Positions 7,934 through 17,702 of a DNA stretch of 64,000 nt are shown piece after piece (within the stretch, counting starts at the first letter, position 1; each line of letters opens with the position of its first letter). This stretch comes from a virus. Under the pieces are notes generated by a model. That model did not search any database, was not told where the DNA came from, and saw only the letters and a list, made by a program, of their open reading frames with translations. A program made the translations under genes and the position numbers. Location: the IMG/VR virus record IMGVR_UViG_3300017750_000002, positions 1 through 64,000 of that record; one strand, 5' to 3'.

Positions 7934-10900
7934 GTTTAGATTTATTCGCAACTGGCTCCACTAGCGCATATAATTTTGATGTGCCTACAAATCCCAAAAT
8001 GACTACACAATCAACATTTAGTGCAGGAACGGATGTATTATATTCCGCTATATACACAGATGATAGCGAAGAAACTGTCATAAATGAAATAGTGAGTAGT
8101 GCTACATTACAAGCAGAATATGAAAATCTATCAGTAACAAAAGGATTCAACATTCATTGTTTCGATACTGTTTCTTCAGTGGGAAAGGACTTATCATCCA
8201 TAGCATCTACAATAGATGATTACTACTACTTTGTTTTAGTTCATTCCGACAACCATCTTAAACACCACTTTGCTAGAATTACAGAAATTAAAACGAGCGA
8301 TGCATTAGGAGATTCTTTTGATTTTGAACCAAAGTTAGGAAACGAAATAGCACAAGGAACTAAGTTCAAGTTATTCAAAGGACCAGCAATTTCTTCTAAA
8401 GGGGTTGCTTTTTCAGCAGGTATTAAATTAGAATTGCAGAATACATTACAAGTGGCAAGACCCCACTTTTGGTTTGTTAATGATTCGTTAGATAAAAAGA
8501 ATCAATTAGACCACAATACAAAATACTTTGCTAGAATGGAAAAATTTGGTGATGGTTCTAGCGTCACGATGGATGGTGCAGAAAAAGTCACATTTGTGAC
8601 AGTTACAGATTATGCACAGAAAGTAATAGATTACAGTAAGTATTCTTTAAATGCTTCTATAACAGATGTTCTTAGAACTAAGGATGCAATAGCAACTTAT
8701 GTTAGCAACGAAGGTATTACATTAGCAACACAAAACGATGCTGATTATGATTTGTTTGCTCCTAATGCTGTAAGAGATACAGATGACAATGTGACTTCAA
8801 CAGGTGTTTATGTCACAAGAGGACCAAAAAGATATTTACATTATGATTATTCCCCGACCAAAAACAATTCTAATATTAATGTTATTGATTTAGAAGTTCA
8901 AGAATCTATTGGTGATAAAGCGAGTTATGTTGATTTACAAATCTCCGACCCTTATCGTATCCTATCAAAGAAAATAAACAACTATGATGCCTTGCGGATA
9001 AGGCAGATGATTCATAGAGGTGACTTTAATGATTGGGTTTCTTTCGGAGCAACGATAGATTCATTTACTTCTGAAAATGTTAGTAATCAATCTTTATACG
9101 CTATCAAAACTTCTGTTGATTTAAGAGATTATATTAATGCTGGGGATGAAGTTTTGATTAACTCAAGAGTTATGATTGCTCTTGATATTTTTGCATCCTC
9201 AATTAGATTTAGGAAATATAGTCGTTTGGAAACGGAAGCCTCTTTTTCCCATTCAACTTCTTTAACAAGTATTGCAGAAGACACAATAATTTACAGAAGA
9301 GCATGGAATACAACAGATGGTACTCTTTTGACAGGTATGAGAATGATTGATGGTAGGCAAGACAGTTTATCTGTTTCTTTAATCAGTAATGAGTTCTCCC
9401 AATTAGAAGCAACAGTCACTTCGTATGTTTCTCAAACTGGATTATTGACTATATCTCTATTTAATCAAGGTTATGATACTAAGACAGCATTAGACAAAAT
9501 GACTGGACAATATATGATTTACAATGAAAAACTGAATGGTAGGATTACAAACCTCAAACAAGAAAAGATTGATGGAGGGGCTACTGTTATGAGCATTAAT
9601 GGTGCTGATAAACTCAAAGAATTACTTGACCCAATTATAGAAAAAAATGCATTATTTTCAAAGGATATTGTATATTCAACGGACAGCCCATATAACAAAG
9701 TCACAGCATTAGGAACAAACGCAACAACTGTCTTTACAAATAATACTTTAACTTTAAGCGGTAGCACTACATTAGTCACTGGGGATAAAATATTTGCTAA
9801 GACAAATAGCGGTTCAATGGTATATCTCGGAGAAGTGTCATCCGGTGGAACAGGAACTTCCTTTTCATTTACTACTACCTGTAAAGGGGAAGTTAGTGCT
9901 AAAGCGGCGTATAAAACATCAACTAAATATACTGTATTCAATAAAGCACTATCTTCTAATGCATTTGTTTCTTCTGCTACTAGTCTTTATGGTACTGCAA
10001 ATAAAGGTCTTTTCTTTGAAAGTGGCACTACATTAGTTAATGGAGAAGAAATTGTTTCTCTTCCACCATCTTCTATAAATACTACCAATCCAAAATCAAG
10101 AGGATATTACTTAAGTGAAGCGAAGAACATAAAATCGGACAATCTTTTCCAAGCAAGGTTAGATGATAATGCTTCAAGTAAATCATATTCAACTTTCGAC
10201 ACAGTTAATACACTCATTGATTTTAACATTCTTTCCGTTCAAGAAGTCGAAGGAAACCAAGTTATTGAAATTGCTCCACACATTCCATTAACATTAGGAA
10301 GAGTTGATGTTAATTTTGCAAATACACAAGATACTACTTTAACTTCTTTGGGTACATTAACTGCGGCAGTTAGCGCAGGAGATAGATATGTTGTCACCCA
10401 AACTACTACTGTTTTATCTACTGCCGTAGCCGCAAGAAACTTTCATGGAAAGCCATTATACATAGGAACAGCCTTTGTTGGAAAAATAGTTCAAGCCAAT
10501 TATTTTGGAGGAAACACCAATATAAGAATTTATGTAGATAGGGACTTGTCTGCGGCTGATAATGGTTCAGCAATTTCTACTCTTGCTGGTGATTCTACCA
10601 CCAATGAAACAAATAAATTAACACATGAACTTTCTTTATTAAATGGCGCACACTTACATGGTGGTAAAGTTATAGCACCATTACACCCAAGCAGAAGCGC
10701 ATCTTCAAGTGATGATGGAGCCTACAATGTATTAGATTTTCCTACTTACTTTAATTCTGGAACCTTTGCCTTAACTTTATCAGATAGAGCAGGTAGCCAA
10801 TATTATAGAATAATTAATATGGAAAAAGGAATTGTTAGCCACAATACACCAAAGAAGACCAACTATGCTGCATTTGCCGACCTTAATTATTATGAAAGCA

Positions 10901-13900
10901 TAGTTGCAAAGATACCCTATTATGCTTCTACATATAAATTCAATCCAGCATTTTACATTGATAGTGGCATAGTCAATAACATAACCGGCGTAGATAAAAT
11001 GGATAATGTTGCAAGACCACATACCTTATTACAAACTAGAGGATATGTTCCGCCAAGTGGTTCTAAGTTCTTTGATACTTTAATTCATAAAGCATCGGGC
11101 TCTTATGAAATATATCTTCTACCACCAGACCCATATACAAGCACAAGTGAATTAAAATCCCCGTATGTCACTCAAGATATTTTAAAACAACCTGACCCAA
11201 AAGTCGCAAGAATGTTTTTGTTTGTTAATTCAGACCTAAGACCGTATTCTTCGACAAGAAAGGATAGCCTATTGTATTCTGGACAAACTAGAGATATTTC
11301 TAAATATAATATTTTAGCATTAACTGATGCTTCTGTGATTGAAAACTCGGATGCTAAGGACAATACAGGAGTAAATACAAAAACAATTTCCTTTAAAGAT
11401 GGAAATTATTCTTCTTCATCTATTCTCTCTAGCGAAAAAACACTGTCTAGTTTAACTAGATTTGGAATGATGCGACTAACAGAACTTTGTTTTGATTGGG
11501 CATTTAATCAATTTGACCCAGAAAATCCTCCCGATGGTAATAAAACCCTTCCTAGATTCTTTTATCCTCACTTGAATATAGATAACTTAGGAACAATAGC
11601 GAGTATAAGCGGAAGCACAATCACAATGAGCGGTACTATTACAATCGCTAATGGCGACTACATTTTAGATGATGAAGGTAGATATATTGGGACTGTTGGC
11701 TCAAGTGCAACAGTTGGTTCAGATACAGTAATAACCACATCAGATGCCGCATATAAAACAAAGGGAAATGCATACTTCTCTGGTGCTGGATTAAAAGTCA
11801 CTGTTGCTGATGATGAATTTAAATCACATCTTATGGGTCATGGTTCTACTGATACATTTGTTGCATTTGACAAAGAAATACATATGCTTAGAAGTGCAGT
11901 AATAAATCATGCAGAAAACGCTGGCGGTACGAGTGATGGATATGGTGGTAGTGGGGGTAGTGGTCATGCTAATACAGAAGAATTTAATACTAAATATGGC
12001 TCCACTTTAGGAAATGCTTCTAGTGATGCAACAAAACAACACAATACCTATGCACCTATTGATTTACACGCAGGTACTCCTTTAGGAAGTGTAAGCGATG
12101 TTGCTTCACATCATCCTTCTCATTTGCTAAAAATAATTGATGGTATTGGAACTTTTGGAGCAGGTGGAGCCGCCGCAAATAATCAACTTTATCTTAAATC
12201 TTGGCTGCCTGTATTCTTAGATAGATTTTCAATAGAAGATGGAAGTTCATTAGCGGCTTCGGGTATGGTAGGAGCACATATTACAGGCATTACAAAGTTT
12301 GAAGATAATACGGGAACAAAATTAAGTATTCTAGGCTACGCTCTAAATGAGAAATTTGCCAACAAAGAAACAAATGAATCTTCTTCTAACATTACTTACT
12401 CAAGAACTGCCGATGGTGTAATGCTTGCATTTAAACCTAAACTAAAAGTAGTCACAGGTGATAATTATATTTCCACAGATAAAGCCATTGGTGCATCGGA
12501 TATTTATAGATATGGTTTTGAAGAAACTGGACAATATACATGGTTAAAATTTGTTGATTTAACAGGTACTTATTTAGCATCAACTCAAGGAGTTTATAGT
12601 GAGGTTGATGGTACACAAGGAGATGTAGCCATGAATGCAACAAAGGGGCTAAACAATGTCAATCCTGCTATTTTGGCCTATGTTATTTCTCATGAAATAG
12701 ACCACGCATATAATAACAGTGGCACAGGAAGGCATATTATCGTCACCGATAGAGCATTAACTTCTGACCATTTCCGTATTCTTCAACCTAATCATACTTG
12801 CACATATGATTTTAGCCCCAATAAAATACAATTAAATACGCTCTCTTCTGCATATACTAAAATGCCATATGAAGATAAAATGTATTCTAATATAAACTCA
12901 TATCAATTACAGAATGCTAAAGGGGATAGAGATTTAGAAGGAGATAATGAAGGAATTCTTTCTATGTATGTAGCAGTTGATATTGAAAACTTATCTTCCG
13001 ATACCGAAACTATTGTGACTACTTCTTCCTTAGATACTTTATTAGAAAATAAAGATAGCAAATATTGTATTAGTGATGGTGATAGCGTATTTTCTAGTGA
13101 ATTGACTTACACTAATATTTCTACTTACCAGAAATTTATTACTTTGTCTTCAATTAAAGAAACAAAGGGAGTTATTTCCGTTTCAGAAATAACTTCAATT
13201 ACAGTTGGCGGAGAGTCACCGATTGATACTAATTCAAAAAGAGCCATGATTGGTTCTGTTGTTAGTATTTGTCAAGAAGCAGACGACCTCATAGAAGAAT
13301 TACTTGAAGAACAAGACACACCATTTACTATTACAAAAGAAACCTATCCTCTTTTCGTTGCTCCTAACTTTGACGGCATCAGTATCTTTGAAGCAATCAA
13401 CTTCTTGTTAAGAAAGAAAGAACAGACTTTAACGCAAAAGAATGAAACCCTTGAAATAAAACCAAAGGACTCGTCTGGATTCTACAATGATTTACTGATT
13501 AGTGATAATGGCGACATTAGAATATATGAATACGAAGTATTGGATAGTACCTTTGAAGAATACAATGAAATCATAGTCAATGGTAAATCCCACAAATCTA
13601 AGAAACAAGACCTAAGAAGCGTAAAAAAGGTAGGAAGAAAAACACTCAAGGTATTTGAAAGAAAACTAACGACTCAAGAAGAAGTTGATACGAGAGCAAA
13701 GGAACTTCTTATTCTACATAAAAGCGACAATAAAAAACTTAGAATTAAAGTAGGACATAATAATATAAGCCAAATAAAGGTTGGTGATGTTGTTAATGTT
13801 GAAGTTAAACAAGAAAATATTCCTAGAAACCAATATATTATTTTAGAAATTACTCACTTAATGACTGGCTTACTTGAATTAGAATTAGGAAAATACAGTA

Positions 13901-14169
13901 AGCAGTTAGAAGATAGATTTTCCGAACTTACTGTTGATGTTGATACTGCTCAGACATTACAGAATACTAAAAATAATGAGCAATCAACTGCGCTTGGTTT
14001 CTTAGAAACTGTTAAAATTAAACCAATTAGACTATTAGTTCGCAAACGAGCAACAACGGGTTCAATAACACTTGGATTCACGACAGCATTAAATACAGGA
14101 ACAGCACCACTTGGATTCACAGGTGGGGCCACAATCACCTATACAGACTTAGTGGAGGAAGAATTTTGA
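7930..14169 (+). CDS. Giant tail-tip protein with C-terminal hub-like domain
   Basis: At 2079 residues this is the largest gene of the window. Most of it is Ser/Thr/Asn-rich beta structure, with Gly-rich linkers near residues 1335-1355. Roughly residues 1770-2010 look like a tail hub or baseplate domain: acidic helix, strand-rich core, then an IKVGDVVNVEV strand and a closing helix, reminiscent of gp27/Gp37-like tail proteins. It probably forms the tail tip, linking tube to receptor-binding fibres. The order is inverted relative to many phages, where the hub domain is N-terminal. Domain borders are estimates by eye. Confidence 0.65.
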   Translation: MSLDLFATGSTSAYNFDVPTNPKMTTQSTFSAGTDVLYSAIYTDDSEETVINEIVSSATLQAEYENLSVTKGFNIHCFDTVSSVGKDLSSIASTIDDYYYFVLVHSDNHLKHHFARITEIKTSDALGDSFDFEPKLGNEIAQGTKFKLFKGPAISSKGVAFSAGIKLELQNTLQVARPHFWFVNDSLDKKNQLDHNTKYFARMEKFGDGSSVTMDGAEKVTFVTVTDYAQKVIDYSKYSLNASITDVLRTKDAIATYVSNEGITLATQNDADYDLFAPNAVRDTDDNVTSTGVYVTRGPKRYLHYDYSPTKNNSNINVIDLEVQESIGDKASYVDLQISDPYRILSKKINNYDALRIRQMIHRGDFNDWVSFGATIDSFTSENVSNQSLYAIKTSVDLRDYINAGDEVLINSRVMIALDIFASSIRFRKYSRLETEASFSHSTSLTSIAEDTIIYRRAWNTTDGTLLTGMRMIDGRQDSLSVSLISNEFSQLEATVTSYVSQTGLLTISLFNQGYDTKTALDKMTGQYMIYNEKLNGRITNLKQEKIDGGATVMSINGADKLKELLDPIIEKNALFSKDIVYSTDSPYNKVTALGTNATTVFTNNTLTLSGSTTLVTGDKIFAKTNSGSMVYLGEVSSGGTGTSFSFTTTCKGEVSAKAAYKTSTKYTVFNKALSSNAFVSSATSLYGTANKGLFFESGTTLVNGEEIVSLPPSSINTTNPKSRGYYLSEAKNIKSDNLFQARLDDNASSKSYSTFDTVNTLIDFNILSVQEVEGNQVIEIAPHIPLTLGRVDVNFANTQDTTLTSLGTLTAAVSAGDRYVVTQTTTVLSTAVAARNFHGKPLYIGTAFVGKIVQANYFGGNTNIRIYVDRDLSAADNGSAISTLAGDSTTNETNKLTHELSLLNGAHLHGGKVIAPLHPSRSASSSDDGAYNVLDFPTYFNSGTFALTLSDRAGSQYYRIINMEKGIVSHNTPKKTNYAAFADLNYYESIVAKIPYYASTYKFNPAFYIDSGIVNNITGVDKMDNVARPHTLLQTRGYVPPSGSKFFDTLIHKASGSYEIYLLPPDPYTSTSELKSPYVTQDILKQPDPKVARMFLFVNSDLRPYSSTRKDSLLYSGQTRDISKYNILALTDASVIENSDAKDNTGVNTKTISFKDGNYSSSSILSSEKTLSSLTRFGMMRLTELCFDWAFNQFDPENPPDGNKTLPRFFYPHLNIDNLGTIASISGSTITMSGTITIANGDYILDDEGRYIGTVGSSATVGSDTVITTSDAAYKTKGNAYFSGAGLKVTVADDEFKSHLMGHGSTDTFVAFDKEIHMLRSAVINHAENAGGTSDGYGGSGGSGHANTEEFNTKYGSTLGNASSDATKQHNTYAPIDLHAGTPLGSVSDVASHHPSHLLKIIDGIGTFGAGGAAANNQLYLKSWLPVFLDRFSIEDGSSLAASGMVGAHITGITKFEDNTGTKLSILGYALNEKFANKETNESSSNITYSRTADGVMLAFKPKLKVVTGDNYISTDKAIGASDIYRYGFEETGQYTWLKFVDLTGTYLASTQGVYSEVDGTQGDVAMNATKGLNNVNPAILAYVISHEIDHAYNNSGTGRHIIVTDRALTSDHFRILQPNHTCTYDFSPNKIQLNTLSSAYTKMPYEDKMYSNINSYQLQNAKGDRDLEGDNEGILSMYVAVDIENLSSDTETIVTTSSLDTLLENKDSKYCISDGDSVFSSELTYTNISTYQKFITLSSIKETKGVISVSEITSITVGGESPIDTNSKRAMIGSVVSICQEADDLIEELLEEQDTPFTITKETYPLFVAPNFDGISIFEAINFLLRKKEQTLTQKNETLEIKPKDSSGFYNDLLISDNGDIRIYEYEVLDSTFEEYNEIIVNGKSHKSKKQDLRSVKKVGRKTLKVFERKLTTQEEVDTRAKELLILHKSDNKKLRIKVGHNNISQIKVGDVVNVEVKQENIPRNQYIILEITHLMTGLLELELGKYSKQLEDRFSELTVDVDTAQTLQNTKNNEQSTALGFLETVKIKPIRLLVRKRATTGSITLGFTTALNTGTAPLGFTGGATITYTDLVEEEF

Positions 14170-14528
14170 TAACTGACCTATTACGAGATAAACTTGCGGC
14201 CTATATTTTAACTTTAGCAAATCACGCAAATGCAGAAGGTGATGTTGGATTAGGTGGTAATTCAACAAGTCCAGCCGCAACCACATTAGATGTTCCTTTA
14301 GGTGTCACTACTTCACAATATGTCGCAACACGCTCCGGCGACAATGTAGTTGAAATTAAAATAATGGTTGAAGGTGCAAACATTACAGGTAAAGTTATTC
14401 GTGAAGCAAGTTTCGGAGGAAACGATGGTTCAACTGATGAAATGTTATCAAGAGTAGCATTTGAAGGCGTTGGCCCCTTTGCGTCAAACGAACAATTAGA
14501 AATATTTTTAATGTTAGAGGTGGAGTAA
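14166..14528 (+). CDS. Small tail-tip/fibre-associated protein
   Basis: A 120-residue beta-type protein starting with TTG that overlaps the stop of the giant gene (TTGA). GGAGG at about 14154 is well placed, which supports the unusual start. N-terminal helix, then Gly/Thr/Val-rich strands and an acidic C-terminus ending just before the next ribosome site. Resembles small tail accessory proteins of phages by size and place only. Confidence 0.6.
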   Translation: MITDLLRDKLAAYILTLANHANAEGDVGLGGNSTSPAATTLDVPLGVTTSQYVATRSGDNVVEIKIMVEGANITGKVIREASFGGNDGSTDEMLSRVAFEGVGPFASNEQLEIFLMLEVE

Positions 14529-14529
14529 G

Positions 14530-15936
14530 ATGGTAGATACAGAAAACATACATAAAATTTCTCAAATGGGAACAGGTGGCTCTTTAGCAGTAATAACAGA
14601 TGAAGCGGACTTTCCGCACACAGGTTTAATTAAAGCATTAAATCAAATGTCTTCTGGAAACATTGTTGTTAAAACCGGTGCAGATTTTGACATTAATCAA
14701 ACTGGTGGTAATATAATAGTTGATGCAGGTAAAATATTAAGAAATGGAATGTATCATTCAGTAAATACCAAAACCTTTGCAGACACAGACCTTAGCACTT
14801 TAGATAAAGGCTATCATTTGCTAGTTGTTGCCGATGGAAGAGAAGTCGGTGAAACTGTAAATAATTTATATCTTAGAACACCAACAGCACCAAATGTCGT
14901 GGCTGATTTTAAACTTGGCGATACTATCGTTGCTATGATTGAATATTCATCGGCTACTTCTGCGGGTAGTAGGTTAATTCAGTTCTTTACTACAAATAAA
15001 GAAGAAAATGGTTTGAGCATCGCTTATGCTAGTTCTAATGTTTATACTGAGGTTGGTAGTATTACAGGAGATGCAGATAGTATTGATATTGTTTCTACTA
15101 TTACAAATGCTGATATTAACATTACCCCAAATGGAAATGGTAAGATTGTTCTTGACGGTCTTAACTGGCCTATTGCTGATGGTGCGGCCAATACTCTTTT
15201 GAAAACGGATGGTGGTGCTGGATTATCCTTTATTGCTGGAGGAACAGGAATTACAATTGGTTCGGATATTGCAGTAGATGTATCTGATTTTATGTCTAAC
15301 GGTGTTAATAATTATATATTAACTGCTACTGGTACTGACGGTTTTCAAGGAGAAACAGGTCTTCAATATGATAATAGTGATTTAAAAGTTGTTGGTGGAT
15401 TACAAGTTGGCCCTGCTTTACAGTTCACAATTACTGAACATAATAGCGGCGATATTTATTTATCTAATACTGGGAATGATAAAACTATTGAAATAGCCGT
15501 AAAAAATGGTGGCGGAGCAAGTAAAAGAGCCGTCTTTACTGCTGATACTCATTCGGATGAAGTAATTCTTCTAGGTGTTGAAGAAATAATTATTGTTTCT
15601 TTATCCGATGAATCAACAGATTTGGCTACTGGAACAGGAAAGGCTTCATTTCATATGCCTTATGCTATGACATTATCTAAAGTTAAAGCAAGTGTAAATA
15701 CTGCCCCCGTAGGAGCAACTATCATTGTTGATATAAATGAAAATGGAACAACTATTCTTTCTACTAAATTATCAATTGATGCTTCTGAAAACACTTCGGA
15801 AACTGCTGCAAGTGCGGCTGTAATAAGCGACACTAATTTAGCCGATAATTCTTTAATTACCTTTGATATAGACCAAGTAGGCGGTTCAACAAAAGGCAAA
15901 GGATTAAAAGTAACTTTATACGGAAAGAGGGTTTGA
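14530..15936 (+). CDS. Tail fibre protein with conserved C-terminal receptor-type domain
   Basis: A 468-residue protein preceded by GAGGTGG. The first 150 residues look like an attachment and shoulder domain. The middle is repetitive Gly/Asn/Asp/Ile-rich beta structure typical of trimeric fibres. The last about 110 residues show a pattern I know from many marine phage fibres: FHMPYAMTLSKVKAS, TIIVDINENG, TILSTKLSID, then TFDIDQVGG and a final LKVTLYGKR. Likely a receptor-binding fibre. Host range cannot be read from it. Confidence 0.7.
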   Translation: MVDTENIHKISQMGTGGSLAVITDEADFPHTGLIKALNQMSSGNIVVKTGADFDINQTGGNIIVDAGKILRNGMYHSVNTKTFADTDLSTLDKGYHLLVVADGREVGETVNNLYLRTPTAPNVVADFKLGDTIVAMIEYSSATSAGSRLIQFFTTNKEENGLSIAYASSNVYTEVGSITGDADSIDIVSTITNADINITPNGNGKIVLDGLNWPIADGAANTLLKTDGGAGLSFIAGGTGITIGSDIAVDVSDFMSNGVNNYILTATGTDGFQGETGLQYDNSDLKVVGGLQVGPALQFTITEHNSGDIYLSNTGNDKTIEIAVKNGGGASKRAVFTADTHSDEVILLGVEEIIIVSLSDESTDLATGTGKASFHMPYAMTLSKVKASVNTAPVGATIIVDINENGTTILSTKLSIDASENTSETAASAAVISDTNLADNSLITFDIDQVGGSTKGKGLKVTLYGKRV

Positions 15937-15937
15937 T

Positions 15938-16399
15938 ATGGGAGTAATTATAATTAACCCTTATTCTCAAATAAGTGGAGCCAGCCCTAGCCCTCCTTCG
16001 GGTCTTTATAGTGAAGATAATGTAGGTAATGGTACGAGTAATTTTGGGGACAGTAAAGTTACCTTAACTGATTCTATTTATGGTGTTCAGCATGATAGGG
16101 CGTTGGATGGGAAACCAATTGAAGTCCGAGCAGGTTTCACATCCACATTTGAGTTTAATGGACAAATGACAGGAACAGCCACTTCTATTTCTTGGACAGT
16201 AAATACAATAGATAATTTTGCTGGATTAGTTACTGGGATAACCCCTAATACTGGAACAGCAATTAATTTTGCTCCTGTTTTTAGCATTAATCCTTCTGGA
16301 AATCCGGGAGATATGGCAATATTTGAAGTAGATTTTACAGCAGTAAATAGTGCCGGAAGTGGCAATGTTGTTTTTGATGTTGTTTTGATTTTGCCTTGA
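15938..16399 (+). CDS. Small beta-rich tail/fibre protein
   Basis: A 153-residue protein that begins 1 nt after the fibre stop and has its own AGAGGG site. Composition is Gly, Ser, Thr, Asn and aromatic-poor beta strands, like an Ig-like or fibre tip module. It is the last sizeable gene of the + strand tail operon. Function not recognised beyond probable virion surface. Confidence 0.55.
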   Translation: MGVIIINPYSQISGASPSPPSGLYSEDNVGNGTSNFGDSKVTLTDSIYGVQHDRALDGKPIEVRAGFTSTFEFNGQMTGTATSISWTVNTIDNFAGLVTGITPNTGTAINFAPVFSINPSGNPGDMAIFEVDFTAVNSAGSGNVVFDVVLILP

Positions 16400-16413
16400 T
16401 TTATTAGAGTACA

Positions 16414-16524
16414 ATGATAACTAAAGAAAGATTATTAGATGTTGCAGTGATTCTTATTGGTGTTATTTATTTGATAGGGCTTTGGTGGGTTCCTGAATTG
16501 GTAGGTAATAGGTATAACTATTAA
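16414..16524 (+). CDS. 36-residue single-membrane-span peptide
   Basis: One predicted membrane helix covers residues about 9-26 (DVAVILIGVIYLIGLWWV) with a charged N-terminus and a short polar tail. It is the final ORF before the terminator. Such single-span peptides at the end of late operons can be holin-like, but nothing proves it here. The ribosome site is weak. Confidence 0.45.
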   Translation: MITKERLLDVAVILIGVIYLIGLWWVPELVGNRYNY

Positions 16525-16548
16525 GCAAAAAAATTCAAAAATTTTTGC
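16525..16548 (+). terminator. Terminator of the + strand tail operon
   Basis: A near-perfect inverted repeat, GCAAAAAAATT with AAATTTTTGC, immediately after the last + strand stop. The T-rich right arm fits archaeal-type termination. It meets the oppositely oriented terminator at 16551-16582, separating convergent units. Confidence 0.6.
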
Positions 16549-16550
16549 AT

Positions 16551-16582
16551 AAAAAAAGACGAGCCGACCCGTTAGGGCCGAC
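16551..16582 (-). terminator. Terminator of the long - strand replication block
   Basis: On the - strand an 8-bp stem (GTCGGCCC with GGGTCGGC, one G-T pairs allowed) closes a TAAC loop and is followed by TCG and a run of seven T. The stop codon of the 52-residue protein (16572-16574) lies inside the stem. Confidence 0.7.
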
Positions 16583-16730
16583 CCGCTATTTTAGTTTCTA
16601 CACTCCAAATACCATTACACTCTCTACATTCCCAAAGTTTTGTTTGGTCACTTGAACCAACATAAAAACCCAAGATACGCTTCGCAAGCGTACTCTCTCC
16701 GCAATACTTACAAGTTTGTTTTAAACTCAT
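16572..16730 (-). CDS. 52-residue zinc-ribbon-like protein
   Basis: Two Cys pairs, CKYC near residue 7 and CREC near residue 35, make a four-Cys zinc site. The start overlaps the upstream stop as ATGA. Last gene of the - strand block, ending inside its terminator. Function unknown; small zinc ribbons of this size can be nucleic-acid or protein adaptors. Confidence 0.65.
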   Translation of the reverse strand: MSLKQTCKYCGESTLAKRILGFYVGSSDQTKLWECRECNGIWSVETKIAGRP

Positions 16731-16882
16731 TTTTGCTCGCCTTGATTATCTTCACCAAGTAGTCGAGCGATGTATTCTTCAACGCTTTTTTCAGTGATAT
16801 TAGAACCACCAAATGCTGCAAAGAATAGCAACGATACTACAATTAAGAAAATAAACAGGCCAAACCATTCTGCGGTGGACAT
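16727..16882 (-). CDS. 51-residue membrane protein
   Basis: A single membrane helix at residues about 7-26 (FGLFIFLIVVSLLFFAAFGG) is followed by a polar acidic cytoplasmic-type tail of 25 residues. It is coupled at both ends by overlapping stop/start codons to the exonuclease gene and the zinc peptide. No family recognised. Confidence 0.65.
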   Translation of the reverse strand: MSTAEWFGLFIFLIVVSLLFFAAFGGSNITEKSVEEYIARLLGEDNQGEQK

Positions 16883-17475
16883 TACCAATCAACTCCCAAA
16901 TCTATAAATTCTTCCTTTTCAATTGAGAAGGCTTTTACAATGCCATTCTCTTTACCATATCCCCAAAGGTCATAGACCAATTGAGTATCTTTCATACAAT
17001 ATTCTACTACTTCGTCATATCTTCCCATTTTCCATAACTTAGGTGCATCTGCACTATCCATAAGTTTTGCATCATCCATAGTACATTTAACTAAGTTCTT
17101 TAGTTGGAATCTTTCTCCGTGTCCTTTGAGTAAATCCTTACTTGTGTCAATGTATTGTTTGTCATTCAAATACTTATGAATGCAATATATATCCATTGAA
17201 TCTCTCAAGATAGGTAAATCAAACGCTACAATATTATGTCCGAGTAATTGTCCACCCTTTTGAAAGTGTTCGTCTAAATCATACTTTAATTGTTGTAGTG
17301 ATTTTACAATGTGTCCACTCTTTGCGAAAGAATCAACTGGCTCATCAACATAAACAGTTCCAGTATTTCCATCCCAAGTTGCAACTGTTGATACTTGAAA
17401 CATGTGGGTATTACCAAAGCCGCCAATCTCATGTGACATGTTTTTTGTTTCAATATCCAGTGCTAAAACAGACAT
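16882..17475 (-). CDS. DEDDy-type 3'-5' exonuclease (RNase H fold)
   Basis: A 197-residue protein. ATG at 17475 is favoured over the upstream GTG. Exo I is LALDIET near the N-terminus, Exo II is GHNIVAFDLPIL near residue 80, and Exo III is EYCMKD near residue 160, giving the Tyr-containing DEDDy form. These acidic residues would bind two metal ions for 3'-5' DNA hydrolysis. It is the size of stand-alone DnaQ-like enzymes. A repair or proofreading role is likely; the split polymerase has its own exonuclease domain, so this is an additional one. Confidence 0.8.
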   Translation of the reverse strand: MSVLALDIETKNMSHEIGGFGNTHMFQVSTVATWDGNTGTVYVDEPVDSFAKSGHIVKSLQQLKYDLDEHFQKGGQLLGHNIVAFDLPILRDSMDIYCIHKYLNDKQYIDTSKDLLKGHGERFQLKNLVKCTMDDAKLMDSADAPKLWKMGRYDEVVEYCMKDTQLVYDLWGYGKENGIVKAFSIEKEEFIDLGVDW

Positions 17476-17480
17476 AGAAA

Positions 17481-17702
17481 TCACGAACCGTTAGACCAAA
17501 GTTTTGAAATCTTTGCGCTTTCTTCATCGACAGGTTCTTCTCCGCCAATTCTACGCTTAAGGAATGCTACAATGTTTGTGTTTGCTACGGATAGCATACT
17601 GCAACATTCCCAACCTTCATCACCATAAGTATCTAATGTTTCAATTATTACCTTCGGGCCTTTCGTTATGTCAAAAACGACATATGTATTTTCGTACTTC
17701 AT
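17481..17702 (-). CDS. Small DUF4177-like protein
   Basis: A 73-residue protein with a strand-helix-strand pattern and a GDEGWECCSML segment like the GWELVSV signature of small DUF4177-type proteins, then AFLKRR. The function of that family is unknown to me. Overlaps both neighbours by a few bases within the replication operon. Confidence 0.55.
   Translation of the reverse strand: MKYENTYVVFDITKGPKVIIETLDTYGDEGWECCSMLSVANTNIVAFLKRRIGGEEPVDEESAKISKLWSNGS

Noticed and set aside
9519-9941. 140-residue - strand ORF within the giant tail gene
   Set aside because: Antisense shadow of a long, well-supported coding region. Hydrophobic composition is an artefact of the reverse frame.
16525-16582. 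Attachment site or integration signal
   Set aside because: The inverted repeats are explained by convergent terminators, and no integrase gene is seen anywhere in the window.
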